Shown here piece by piece: positions 20,589 through 31,340 of a DNA stretch of 52,929 nucleotides. This stretch comes from Brachionus plicatilis (lineage: Eukaryota > Rotifera > Eurotatoria > Ploima > Brachionidae), in assembly GCA_010279815.1 (NCBI GenBank), contig QEOQ01000303.1:2329467-2382395 (forward strand), given 5' to 3'. Below the pieces are notes generated by a model. It had not been told where the DNA came from. It saw only the letters and a program-made list of their open reading frames with translations, and ran no database searches. Numbering within the stretch: position 1 is the stretch's first letter; each line of letters begins with the position of its first letter. A program made the translations under genes and the position numbers.

Positions 20589-21941
20589 CTATTTTTTTTG
20601 ATACTTTATAAAATCTATATCCTTTTCGAATAAAATAAAACCTTCATCAATCATCTCAATTTTTTCAACCTTTGTGAGAGAACTAAAAAAAATTTGATTT
20701 AGAAGAAATTGAATAAATTCGTTTAGTTTGATTAAATATTCAAAAACAACCAAAGCTGTTGGTCTAGAGGCAACTTTGTCAATGCATTTATTAATTAAAT
20801 CCGCAAAGTATTTTGACTTTATTTTTACAACTATTGGATTCCTAATAGAAAAATCCTCTTCTTCGTTCAGTGCTCCATGTTTTCCATAAAATATTTCAAG
20901 AAGAGTTAATCCATAAGTGTAAATGTCTATCTTCTGAAGATCAATTGTGTTTGGCTTAGTTATTGCTGCCGAATATTCATAAAATTCGGATGGCATATAT
21001 GGATTTGCACCAACAGCAGTCAAAAATTGAAATTTTTTTGCTATCTTTGCAATTCCAAAGTCACCTATTTTGGCAGTAAAATCACTACTTATTAGCACAT
21101 TATCAGGTCGAATATCTCTGTGAACCAAGCCTTTTTCATGAATACGAACAATTCCACTTACAATTCCAAAAGCTACTTTAAATCTTTCACACAAGCCAAA
21201 GTCTCTATCTTTTTCGATCACATCTTTTAAGGATCCCTTTTCCATGTATTCTGTTGCGATGTACATCTTTTCATCTGTTATAGTGTTTCCAATCATTCTG
21301 AGTATATTTAGCCCGTTGATCTCGTTGTATGCATCCAATTCTCTCAAAAAAGATTTGAATAAATAATCACTGTTTGTATTTATTTTGTTTCTTATAATTT
21401 TGAGAGCTAGATTATTGTTCACTCCATTTTTATTTGTATATTTAGCTAAATGAACATCTCCAAACCCTCCATGGCCTAATTCTTTTAATAATTCTATTTT
21501 ACTTATATCTAAATTTAGTACAGTCTTGCATGAAACAATCATTGGATGACTTTCAAAAATGTGATTTTTACTTTTTTTCTGCTGTTCATAGCAAGTCAAA
21601 CATTGAAAATAATTAAAGCAAATATCACACTTTAATTTTACGCCCTTAATTATCTGGTCACAAGTCTTGCATTTATCTGTATGTTCTTTATTTTGGAATT
21701 TTTGTTTAAAAAACTCAACATCCAGCTCTGTACTGTCTTCGATAGAAAGTCCACAAAAATTATTTGGAGAGTCAAACATTACCATCAGATGAGATAGCTT
21801 GTGATCTTTTAATTCCACATGTCTCTCGAAACAAAAACTACACAGATCAAAATCCGAACAATTTAAGCATTTGTATCGATTCGAATTGAATGATTTGTTT
21901 TTGCAATAATCACACGTAATTTTGTGAAATTCTTCAGTCAT
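20589..21941 (-). CDS. Double ZZ-type zinc-finger protein kinase
   Basis: A 450-residue single-exon protein beginning MTEEFHKITCDYC. Two ZZ-type fingers come first: Cys10/13/25/28/34/37 with His47/51, and Cys91/94/105/108/114/117 with His127/132. A protein kinase domain follows from about 150 to 415: Gly loop LGHGGFGDV (155-163), Lys181, alpha-C Glu201, HRDIRPDN (274-281), DFG (294-296) and MPSEF (316-320). The usual Lys two residues after the catalytic Asp is Arg here. All other catalytic residues are present, so activity is plausible. There is no signal peptide or TM segment. ZZ fingers bind ubiquitin-like tails, histone tails or other protein ligands, so this could be a sensor kinase. A truncated paralogue lies at 50320. 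No orthologue or substrate is assigned. Confidence 0.85.
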   Translation of the reverse strand: MTEEFHKITCDYCKNKSFNSNRYKCLNCSDFDLCSFCFERHVELKDHKLSHLMVMFDSPNNFCGLSIEDSTELDVEFFKQKFQNKEHTDKCKTCDQIIKGVKLKCDICFNYFQCLTCYEQQKKSKNHIFESHPMIVSCKTVLNLDISKIELLKELGHGGFGDVHLAKYTNKNGVNNNLALKIIRNKINTNSDYLFKSFLRELDAYNEINGLNILRMIGNTITDEKMYIATEYMEKGSLKDVIEKDRDFGLCERFKVAFGIVSGIVRIHEKGLVHRDIRPDNVLISSDFTAKIGDFGIAKIAKKFQFLTAVGANPYMPSEFYEYSAAITKPNTIDLQKIDIYTYGLTLLEIFYGKHGALNEEEDFSIRNPIVVKIKSKYFADLINKCIDKVASRPTALVVFEYLIKLNEFIQFLLNQIFFSSLTKVEKIEMIDEGFILFEKDIDFIKYQKK

Positions 21942-23559
21942 TTTAATTTATAAAATTTTATTATTAAACTAAGAAAAAAAATATTTTGGATGATAAAAAA
22001 TAAAGTCACATGATTTTTTTAATCTTTAGTGTATTAATCTAAATTTGATAGAAAAACTCATAAAACATAATTATTTAACTAGAGATTTTTCTAAGAATCT
22101 GAAAATTAAATGATTAAGCAAAGTCGTGTGGGAATTTTTTTACAAACAGATAGTTAGAGATTAAGTTTTATCATTTTAAAATTCCTCTGATAACTCTTTA
22201 AAAGATCTTTTAGCTTCTTAACTTTTTGAAAAAAACGAGTGTGAAAAAATTTAAATTGCTTTTGAAATTATAATTTAATTATTTTTTTAAGGCGAATGTT
22301 AAATAGATTATTTATCTCTGAAAATTAAGCATAAATTCTAAACAAACTTTAACTTTTTTTTTAATTTTAGCTATATATTTTTTAATTTAAAGTCTAATAT
22401 TCCGATAATTTATGAGAATTTTAACTTAATTTTATTTTAATCTCACTATAAATTATTATTATGAAACCAAATTCAAAATTTATTCGTTCTCGCACTAATA
22501 AACTTGGGAAATTTTGTTAGAAAATATTATTGAAATGGAAACTGATAATGAATTAAATGTTGAGCCTGATGTTAAAAATAATTATTAAGATTCTTCTTTT
22601 TTAATCTTGAAATTTTTTACTAAAAATTTGGATATTAAATTGTTGTTTTCGCCGAAATCCTTGCAAGCTAAATCCGATAAAAGGTATCAAGTGCTTTTTA
22701 AAAAAGTTTTCAAGCGCGATAACAATCAAAAATTCCTTAAACTAATAGAGCTATTAACAGAGAAAAGATAAATAATTTTAGGTTCATATCTTTAAGAAAA
22801 TTAAAAAAACATTTCGTGATGTTCAAAAGGTCAGAAAAATGGTTCAACGTGAGATAAAGTTTTAAAAGCTTATAATCCTTGAAAATCAATAAAACTTTAG
22901 GCAAGCACTTTAAAATCTCGAATTCTTTACTTTAAAGACTTATTTATTCAAAATATTTTTAAAAATCTAATATTTTTGAGACTTTATTTTTGTTGAATCA
23001 AATAAGCTAAAATTCAATAAAAGTAAATCCACAAATTTTTTGAGAATTTTGTCAAGATTATTTAAAAAAAGTAGGTTTTTACTGATCTCAGGGATCGATA
23101 TAATAATCTATACATACGATTCAAGTTATTAAAGTTTTTTTTTGGGATTTTTTTTGAAATTGTCATACCCATTTTTTTTATATTATTTTTTATATAAGGA
23201 TGTAGAAAATTTTGTGTTCTCAGAAAATATAAAATTTTAAAAAATATAAAATTTTTATCATTACTAGAATGCATTGGTCTGAAATAAATACAACTTTTCA
23301 AAAGATAAATTATTTTTAGGATTTATTATGTGAAAATCGAGTATGTAAAATTCAGGTAGAAAAAAAATCATGGCTAAAAAAATTGTGTATGTAATAATCG
23401 GGCATCAAAAAAAACTCGGTCTGTAAAAATCAGTGGTATAAAATTCTTATTAAGCCCTGTAGATTCACCTTTGTGCTGAATACGGAAATAAATGGAAAAT
23501 TAATTTTAATCCTAATAAATCTACATTAATAGAATTTGGAAATAACTTTTTCAACAGTG
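21942..23559. other. AT-rich interval upstream of the ZZ-kinase
   Basis: Nothing gene-like is convincing. Short frames at 22460-22770 and 23062-23301 lack recognisable domains or good composition. The kinase promoter must lie in the first few hundred bases. Confidence 0.4.
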
Positions 23560-23735
23560 AATGTACTCTGGGTCAGACTTAGGCAAAAGTCAAAAAAAAA
23601 GTCATTTTAAAGTCTTTTCAAAGTCAAGTCAAATGTGACTTCAATTTTTTTTTTTAAAGTCAAGTTTTTTTAAAGTAAATTTTTTTTTTTTTGAAAATAA
23701 AAATTGAAGTCATTTGACTTGACATTTGAAGCAGA
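23560..23735. repeat. AAGTC-repeat block (hAT-like MITE relic)
   Basis: Repeated AAAGTCAAGTC and its complement (GACTTGAC) with poly-T spacers resemble the interior of the hAT-like element at 6227-6722. The terminal CAGAGTTGTTC repeats are not intact here. Confidence 0.45.
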
Positions 23736-24569
23736 ATGATATAATGTAATTTTTCTTTTTTTTTTATTTTAAATAGTTTATTTTAAAATTTAAATGGCTC
23801 TGAGTAATAGAACTCCTTCCGGCATTGTTTTTCTGTTTTTTTTTTATTTAATAGTTTCTCGTTAATAAGTAATTTTTCTTCTTCAGCATTTCTAATTTAA
23901 ACATGTATTTTTAATATAGTTTTTTTTTTATTTATCTTTTTATCTTTTCTAAATCATTTGTGTAATTGTAAACTTTTTAATATTATACTTAATTTTTAGG
24001 AAGTTAATTTTTAGATAAATAAATATATAAAATAATCTGGTGTAAAAAATCGCAAAAAAAAATATCCAGTCTAAAAATTATAATTGGATGTTAATCTTCA
24101 ATAAAATAAAACTTAATTTATTGCTAATTAATTTCAAAGTGACTTATGATAACAAAAACCGAAACCTTTTGGTAATAATTATCATTTAACTGATAATACT
24201 TTAAAATATTCATCAAGTAAAGTACTTTCTGTTAATTGACTTATATTAAAATTTCGGTTCGGTATTTACAGTTTAAATGGTCCAAATTGCCGAAAAGATA
24301 GCGTTGACCACTGTTGATTACTGGCTTTAGCTTATGCTTATGATTTGTCACTGAAAAAAGAACCTTACAATTTAGAATATGATCACTGTTTTATACGTAA
24401 AAAGTAGCATGCACACTAAAATTTCTTATCTTTCTAATTTTATATTCGAAAATTAAAATATCGGCGAAAAAAAACGACATTTGAAACTATTTAATTTAAC
24501 CAATTCCTGATTTATTGTTTTTGATTGATTTTTATTTTAATATTATAATTATACAAACCAGATTTGAAA
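23736..24569. other. AT-rich interval without features
   Basis: No frame, terminal repeat or RNA gene could be supported. Confidence 0.4.
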
Positions 24570-24985
24570 AAAATTCTGGAAAAAAATTAATAAGTTTCGA
24601 TCAAAGAAAGGATCTGGATTAATACCTACTTTAATCTCTAATAATAATTAACTTAGAACTAATGAAGAAAAGGCTACCTTTTTTGGTGAATTTCTTCAAA
24701 AAACTTTTAGTCCTAATCTAATTAATTCCCAAAAAGATAGAGAAATAATTGATTAAAATCTTGAGTTTTTTAATAAGGAAAATAAGTGCAAATTTGACGA
24801 GCCTGTTAGCACTTAACAGATAACATCAGCGATAAAAAATTAAAAGAGGAAGCAGCTTCGAGACCAGACCAAATTCATAACCTTATCTTAAAAAATGTAC
24901 CCCAAAATATTCTTAAAGACACTATGTTTCTTTAGAGTTTAAGCTTAAAAGAAAGTAAAATACCGAATGTATGGAAATCAGCTAT
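24570..24985 (+). pseudogene. Jockey-like LINE fragment
   Basis: Broken frames read FWKKINKFRSKKGSGLIPTLI, TFFGEFLQKTFSPNL, RPDQIHNLILKNVP and LKESKIPNVWKSA. These align with FWRKINKFRSKKCSRQIPML, LKTTFSPHL, GLDRIHNLMLKNLP and LEQGKVPKSWKIA of the LINE at 12 kb. At least four in-frame stops are present. It covers only the region before RT motif A. Confidence 0.7.
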
Positions 24986-25405
24986 GCAATACCGATACTC
25001 GAAAACTATGATACTACCATTCTTGAAAAATTGTCGTTTGACTTAGCAAATTTGAAAAATCAAAATTTAATTAATAGCGTCGTCACGTGACTTAAAAAAT
25101 CGTTGACAGTTGTGTTTTGGCAATGTCGCTCAACAAAACGAACCCATCTCGACGGTGGATATTTTAAAATTCGGTCAAGCTAAACTTGAAGAAGTTTGAA
25201 AAACCGATTAGCCATAAAGTCTTATTTCGTTCACTAGATGTCGTCCTGAACCAAGTGGAAAATGATGCTATCAAAAGTATTTACAATTTCTCTTCAAACA
25301 AAGTTTGGATATGCTTAATACAATTTTTAATTTCTTCTTTCAAAAATGGTCTTTTAAACCTTTCAATAATTTTTCCTGTTCTTTTGTGCCGACCAAGATG
25401 GTTCG

Positions 25406-26527
25406 CGTTTCGGTATTGCAGAAGCAGTTTTGTCTGATGGGGCTAAATGTTTTCAATCAAAATTAAGTGACCTTGTTTATGATTTTTTAAACATAAGGCG
25501 TTTGAAAACGACTCCATTTCACCCTCAATGTGATGGCCTAAGTGAAAGAGGCGTTCGGACTTTCAAAACAATGATTCAAGCTCTTTTAGACCTTGACCAA
25601 ACAACATGGGACATTCACTGTAAAAAATACACTTTTGCATATAGCACTACCGTTCATTCAACCACAAATCAAACTCCATTTGAGATGATGTTTGGTAGAA
25701 AACCAAGAATACCAATTGACATAATTACACCAACTACAGATGTTCTTGGTAGATTTCCAATTTTACAAGAATACAAATTAGTCAATGAACATGGTGAAGT
25801 AGTAGTCCTGGCGGATGTAGAAGACACAATTTTAGCCAATTCCGCCGATGTGTCAGAAAACTTTTTGAATGAGCTGAAAGAGAAAATATCTTTAGGTTAT
25901 GAAATAGCAGCAACGAATCGAAACAACAAAATGGAAAAATCAAATATCGATTTTGATCGAAAAATAAAAAAGTCGATAATTACATTGGTGATTTTGTGTT
26001 GTGTGAGTACCCGAAATTAAAAAAAGGATAATCACAAGTTATTGCAAGAAAATTTTATGGACCTTTTGTAATGGTGGAAAAAAATGATAACAATGTTGAC
26101 TACTTAATTAGATTTGCATCAAAGCCTAAAAGCAAAATAAAACAGGTCCATAAAAATCGTCTAAAATTTTTTTTTAATCTAGTCTTGATAATGTAAATAT
26201 AAAACAAGAATCTGTCTCACAAAATACAAAAAAAATGTTGGGAAAAAACATGTCTCAAACGACATTGTTGCTAAACATAATGAAGAATTAGAGTTCCCTG
26301 TAAAAGAAAATATCGCTCTGAAACATAAAGCTAATAGTATTCCGAAAGCACCACAACGCAGAAGTAGCCGCATACAAGCAATTAAAAGTCAAAATCCCAA
26401 AAGGGTTGAAAGACGAGATGGGAAGAATCTCAGTCATTCATCAACTAGTTCAGATTCCTCATCGGGTGAAGAGTTAAATCCAATAAAAGCACCAAAAATA
26501 AAAAGTCAAAAAATGAACAAACATTAG
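25406..26527 (+). pseudogene. Ty3/gypsy-type integrase and pol C-terminus, 5'-truncated
   Basis: The frame from 25406 reads EAVLSDGAKCF (second catalytic Asp), TPFHPQCDGLSERGVRTFK (catalytic Glu), and NQTPFEMMFGRKPRIP, the hallmark integrase run of Ty3/gypsy elements. After a shift or stop near 26018 the line continues IGDFVLCEYPKLKKG, IARKFYGPFMVV and VHKNRLKFFF, the SH3-like integrase tail, then a basic/Ser-rich end closing at 26527. The N-terminal zinc-binding part of integrase and all of gag, protease, RT and RNase H are missing, so the element starts abruptly near 25.4 kb. Integrase inserts cDNA into chromosomes. Confidence 0.75.
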
Positions 26528-26746
26528 GAAAAAAAAAATATATATATATATATAATATTCTTAAAAAAGACTAAAAATTGTAATTAAACCTAAAAATCAC
26601 ATGACTAAAGGAAAAAAAAAATTTTGTTCTCAATGTTCGTCATCAAAATTCAAAATAAAAGTCATTTTATTTTTTATATTTCAGCATCATCTTCAAATTT
26701 TCAGAATTAATTTTTCTAGATCAGTAGAAGAATTTAAAAAGCAATC

Positions 26747-27530
26747 ATGTCAAACGAAATATTTGACTTATACGTCTTGAAGATCTCTCGTTTCGACTCA
26801 AATCACGCTATCATCCAAGAAAATTTGGCAGAATTCTTGGACATGATGGTGAAAACAAGTGTTCTACAAGAGGACTTTGGACGTGTGGAACATGTGCACA
26901 TACCCTACATCCTTTCCGAAGACGAATACGTAGAAAGGGGCACTGGTGTTGCTTTTGTCCGCTTTCAAAATTTTAAAAAACACGACAACATTGCAAGATT
27001 TCTTTTCAACTAAAAATTTGCTGGTCGTGAAATTAAGGTCTTGCGAAATAATTTCCCAACGAAAGCGACCTCGCTTAGTAAAGCGAAAAATAAAAAATCA
27101 AGCACCAGCATCGAATCAAGTAACATCAACATTTCAAGTAGCAGCAACTAACACAGAGGATAGTGATGATTCACCAGGAGAGCTCAAAAAAGAAACCGAG
27201 TTTCGAATAAAAGCTGAAAATGAGCTGCTGAACTGTCGAGAAAAGATGGCCAAAGCGGCTGACTTAATTAATTTGAACGCAAAAACGACATGGCGTTTGA
27301 GGGAGGAGAGAGATGAATACTCCGACCATATCCAGTCACTCAAAAGCGACAAGCTAAAGCTGGAAAGTGAGCTGCAGGAATCACAAGAGGAGATTTTACT
27401 GATGAGAACGGAAAACGAACAACTGCGTAATAAAGTGCAGAAGAACAAAGATTGGGCCGAGCAAATTGATAGGTTGATAATAAATTTTGAATGTATTTCA
27501 GGGACGGAACTGTCTCAAAAGAGCGAGGGA
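26747..27530 (+). pseudogene. Putative RRM plus coiled-coil ORF between pol and the 3' LTR
   Basis: The first frame (26747-27013) begins MSNEIFDLYVLKISRF and contains ERGTGVAFVRFQNF, which resembles the RNP1 motif of RNA recognition motifs, with LYVLKI as RNP2. A stop at 27011 precedes KFAGREIKVLRNN in the same frame, the expected last RRM strand. A second frame (overlapping, to about 27510) carries a long Glu/Lys-rich coiled coil (AENELLNCREKMAKAADL to TENEQLRNKVQKNKDWAEQ). Read as one gene it needs a readthrough and a frameshift, or unseen splicing. A polypurine run AAAAGAGCGAGGGA immediately before the LTR at 27531 places this frame inside the retroelement, in the env position. It could instead be a host gene into which an LTR landed. 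Confidence 0.5.
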
Positions 27531-27750
27531 TGTTGTAGTTCTCTAAATAACTACATCATCTTCTCACTTAAAGAGCAGTTTATTTTTATTTTAAATATAC
27601 CATATGCATGTTCATTTAATTATATAGAAGCATGTTGAAATTGTAGCACATATTTTAGTATTTTAGTATTACTTATTACATACTATTTTTGTTATTTTTT
27701 TCCTATCTTTTCTTTATATATTGTATTTTTCTTTAGGCTAGAAGTGGCCA
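27531..27750 (+). repeat. LTR of a Ty3/gypsy-type element
   Basis: 220 bp starting TGTTGTAGTTCTCT and ending GGCTAGAAGTGGCCA (TG...CA). A polypurine tract lies directly upstream, as expected for a 3' LTR. A second LTR with the same ends and size is at 45202-45424. No 5' LTR is present within the preceding 3 kb. Confidence 0.6.
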
Positions 27751-28305
27751 AAAACATAATTAAATAAAATATCTATTAAGAAGAAAAATAGAATTAAAGC
27801 TCTAGAATTTTTAATAAAATTACCGTAAACTCGCGTTCACGACTCTAAGAGTAAAGCCCAAATCCAATCTTTTTTCTTTTAGAGTTGATTACATCGTTTC
27901 TTTGTTATAACAAAAAAAATTTAATTTGCTAGAATATACTCTGAATATGGGATATTTTCAGAAAATAAAAGCCCAAATTTAACTTTTACTCTAACAAAAA
28001 AATGGTCTTTGCTCTCATAAAAAAAATATAAAAATTTAAAAAATTGGAGAGTTAATCAAGAAATAGAATCAAATTAAGCTTTTTGCTAATTTTGAACTAA
28101 ACTCTAATAGCATTTTCAATATTTTAAACCATAAAATTTTTCCATTATACGTATCATAATTTGAAATTTGAAATTAACATTTGAAACTTTTAGCACAAAA
28201 ATTATTTTAAATGATTATAAAGAATTTATTTAAAATTGATAAAAAAGGTGTGTAGAACAGTGTTAAGGGTGTTTTTAAGTAAAGTGTGTTTGTTAGATTT
28301 TAAGG
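27751..28305. other. AT-rich interval
   Basis: No gene is seen. ACTCTAAGAGT-like words recur (27830-27985), and ATTACCGTAA at 27821 echoes the end of the foldback element at 45444, but no matching partner end was found. Confidence 0.35.
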
Positions 28306-28593
28306 ATGTGCTGTAATGATTTTTGCGTGTGCTGGCAAGGTAGATCCATTTTATTAATTATAATGAAATCAAAAATGTGTATGATCTGGCTAATCGCAAG
28401 ATACGCTTTAAAAGATAAAGATTTAATTTCTTTAGTCTTAACTAAAAATTCAAAAAAGGTAAATACAGATATAAAGACAGATACAGTCCCAAAGAAGAGA
28501 GGAAGAAAAAAGCTTCCACGAGATAATAAAAAAAGACAAATGGAATTTTCAAATCATATTTTAAGATCAAAATTAGTGATGAAATCGAATTAG
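28306..28593 (+). pseudogene. Possible SWIM-type transposase C-terminal remnant
   Basis: A 95-codon frame starts MCCNDFCVCWQG and contains VPKKRGRKKLPRDNKKRQ near its end. The Cys-rich start and the basic GRKK tail recall the SWIM finger and AT-hook-like tails of the MULE transposases elsewhere in the window (16283 and 31341). The spacing is off and frames shift, so this is tentative. Confidence 0.3.
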
Positions 28594-29165
28594 ATTTTTA
28601 GACACAAATTGAAATTTGAATAAATACAAAATTTGAAAAGAATATTGAAAAAGTATTCGAATAAAATCTTGAATATAAATTAAATTTGAATTTATATTTG
28701 ATTAATTTCTATTTTTGAAATTAAATTCGAAAACTAATTATTTTTAAATTAAAATTTGAACTTAACTTTAATTTAAAAAACAACTGGTTTTATTTTTGTG
28801 TTTGAATTACAAAATGTATCTAATGTCGAAATAAAAAGTGCGATGTTTCAAATTTTTTTTTCAGTTTCAAATAAAAATAATTTTAAGTTGATATTGCAGG
28901 CAATTTCATATTTTAAAAATTAAACTCTTTGGTGAAATAGAATGAGTTTAATTTTTTTTTAGAAATTTGAAAAAAATATTGAAAATTTTTTATTTAAATT
29001 TTTAATAATTTATTTATTTTTTTAACTGTACCTGTACGAACTTTCAGAATAAAAATATATGAAAAAAAAACTTGAAAATAAAGTTAAATAAGATAGAATA
29101 AATGAAAAAAAAAAAGAAAATTAATTTAGATTAAAATTAATATTCAATCTTTGAAAAACTCGATC
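28594..29165. other. AT-rich interval with a small dispersed repeat
   Basis: 28843-28905 matches the reverse complement of 6837-6900 (GATGTTTCAAAT, then TTTCAAATAAAAATAATTTT). It is a short dispersed repeat of unknown class. Nothing else is recognised. Confidence 0.4.
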
Positions 29166-29815
29166 TAGTGAACCATAGCTCACATATAATGCGAACAATT
29201 CTGGTGCTCGGGTTTGTGAACACATAATTTTTTTGTATACCAAAAGATGAACCAAAACAGAATTAGGTGAAAAACTTTTAGATTAGGTGAACAAATTGAA
29301 TAGAATAGCTATTTAATAGAATGCCTAGTTCTCAAAACTGATATAAAAATAGAAAAATGAATTTTTTTTTTAATTTGAAGGAGTTTTAGAAATAGCATGA
29401 TCTAGTTGACCTGGTATTACCCTTTCAACAATCCAAAATACCCAAATGCTCTTTCTACTTAAATATTTGCCTTTAAACATAAATAATTAAAATTAAAGAA
29501 AATTAAAATTTATTTATCACCCTTCAAGTGTTTGACTTTGGGAAACAAAGTTTCATCTATTTCGCAAATTTTACCTAATCCGCTCAACTTTAAATTTTGG
29601 GTCTAATTTTTTTTTTTTTTATCTTATTTTTTAATTTTTGTCTATCAATTGAATTATTATTTTTTATATTAAATTTAATTTTTTTTCTAAATGGATGAAA
29701 AAATATCAAAATAGATGAATAATTTTTAGATTAGATGAACTAATAGTTCAAAAAACCTGAGAACAAGAATTGTTCCAGTAAAAGATGAACCATAGTCCAC
29801 TTAATACGACTGATT
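29166..29815. mobile_element. Nonautonomous element with ~55-bp imperfect inverted ends
   Basis: The left end AGTGAACCATAGCTCAC...GAACAATTCTGG...CTCGGGTTTGTGAAC is mirrored at the right (reverse complement AGTGGACTATGGTTCATC...GAACAATTCTTG...CTCAGGTTTTTTGAAC). The interior has reiterated AGATGAAC/AGGTGAAC words and no frame. The class is undetermined. GTGAAC-rich ends recall the Merlin element at 40060. Confidence 0.5.
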
Positions 29816-30354
29816 AATTTTTATTTTCAAATATTAAATCGAGTATTTATTATATTCAGTTTTTTATCCAAAAATTTTATGTTTTCAAATTTTAATTAGA
29901 GTGTTTTAGAGATTCAATTTTTAATCGAAATAAATTAATTTTCAAGTATATTATTCAAAATTATTTATTTTCAAAAATAACATTCAAATCTAATTTTCAT
30001 TTGAATTCGTATCACTAATAATTTTTGTAAGCCCTATTTTTAAATTTGAAAAAAGAGAATAGTCGTGTTTTTATAAGAAATTTATATTCAGTTTTTTTTA
30101 TATTTATAGATCTTAAGGCAAAGTAAAAATTTTGCTCATTTTCATTTTGTTCAATCTTGGTCAAAATAAAAAAGAAAGTTTGAAAAATTGCAGGTTGCAA
30201 TTTTAATTTTTATTTAAAATAATTTATTAAAAAATTTAAAATGTTAATTTAGTAGGATTTTGATATATCTAAAAAAATATTTCTTCTTCCCATTCAATTT
30301 TGATTGTTATTATTCTAATTTATTTTTGAAAGTGAAAAATAATGGAACTACAGG

Positions 30355-31122
30355 ATGAGGGTGATAGTGGAAAAAAGCAAGTGCTTTAAGACCAAGCTCA
30401 ATTTGGAACTTTTGAGCAAATATTTACCCAAGTTCGACCAGTTATCCGACAACTTTCCATTGATCACAGCCTACATTCGCATATTTCAGCAAAGTTTGAA
30501 TCTAATGGACCTTAAGCAAATAGAGATGGACTTGTCCTTGAAACTGGAAGCCAGCCAACCGCTAATTACCTTGATTGTGCAGTGTGTCACTGAGATCAAG
30601 GATAGGAACAACTTTGAGATGATCAGTGTCAGGCTGAGGCTAGTGCTGGCGCGCAATCTCGACCAGTTAATGCCAAGACCGGATTTGCTGGTCCGATTGG
30701 TGCCATTTTGTCAGCTAGTGCTCAGCTCTAGCAAAATGGTCACGTTCGATCTAAACTTGATGCATTTCTGTTTGATGATGAAGATGGCAGCTGGTGTAGC
30801 CACTAGCTTTTTGGAGACTGTTTTGTGCCAGAAAAAAGAAGTATTTTTTTGTTGGATCAGTCTGATGAGGTCAGATTGGACCGGTTTTTGGCGATTTGAT
30901 GTTTTATTCTGGCTTGTTGAATGCCAAGTGGACTTGGATATGTATGCGGACAGAGTGAGAGCAATTGAGCCCATGCTAAGCACTAGAGTGCAAATTGGAG
31001 AGGTAAAACTAAAGATTAAAAGTTGTTCACAGGCTTTTATGGGTCACTTGCGCCAGCTTCTGGATCTAGACACTGTTGATTTAAATGTTAAATTGCTCAA
31101 TTTTTTTGTAAAATTAAATTAG
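30355..31122 (+). CDS. Unrecognised 255-residue protein
   Basis: The frame runs from an ATG inside a weak start context to TAA, with clearly richer GC and more CTG/GTG/ACC codons than the flanks, which argues for a real gene. The product is Leu-rich and predicted largely helical (LNLELLSKYLPKFDQLSDNF, LITLIVQCVTEIKDRNNFEM, VKLLNFFVKLN), without a signal peptide. Trp, Phe and Cys cluster around residues 165-190. I recognise no domain. The composition could fit a HEAT/ARM-like or scaffold helical protein, but that is a guess. An AATAAA lies at about 31221. Another possible start, MELQDEGDSG at about 30342, is in a different frame and hits a stop, so an upstream exon is possible. Confidence 0.6.
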   Translation: MRVIVEKSKCFKTKLNLELLSKYLPKFDQLSDNFPLITAYIRIFQQSLNLMDLKQIEMDLSLKLEASQPLITLIVQCVTEIKDRNNFEMISVRLRLVLARNLDQLMPRPDLLVRLVPFCQLVLSSSKMVTFDLNLMHFCLMMKMAAGVATSFLETVLCQKKEVFFCWISLMRSDWTGFWRFDVLFWLVECQVDLDMYADRVRAIEPMLSTRVQIGEVKLKIKSCSQAFMGHLRQLLDLDTVDLNVKLLNFFVKLN

Positions 31123-31340
31123 TTTTGGTAATTTTAAAAATGATCCCTGTGGTCTAAAGTATCTTTGTGATACTGATATTTAGGATTTGGCATGTAATTA
31201 TCAATTATGTTATTAATATTGAAATAAAAAACAAAATTACTGAACTAAGGAACAAATGTATTTTTTTATTTCTATTATATTAAAAAAGGTACATAAATAA
31301 TAAAAGTAATGCAATTTGTATCAAATAAGAACCAAAATAA

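Noticed and set aside
25186..25437. Separate 83-codon gene before the integrase fragment
   Set aside because: It has no recognisable domain, and the integrase line is in another frame over its last 30 bases. It is probably noise or a degraded flank.
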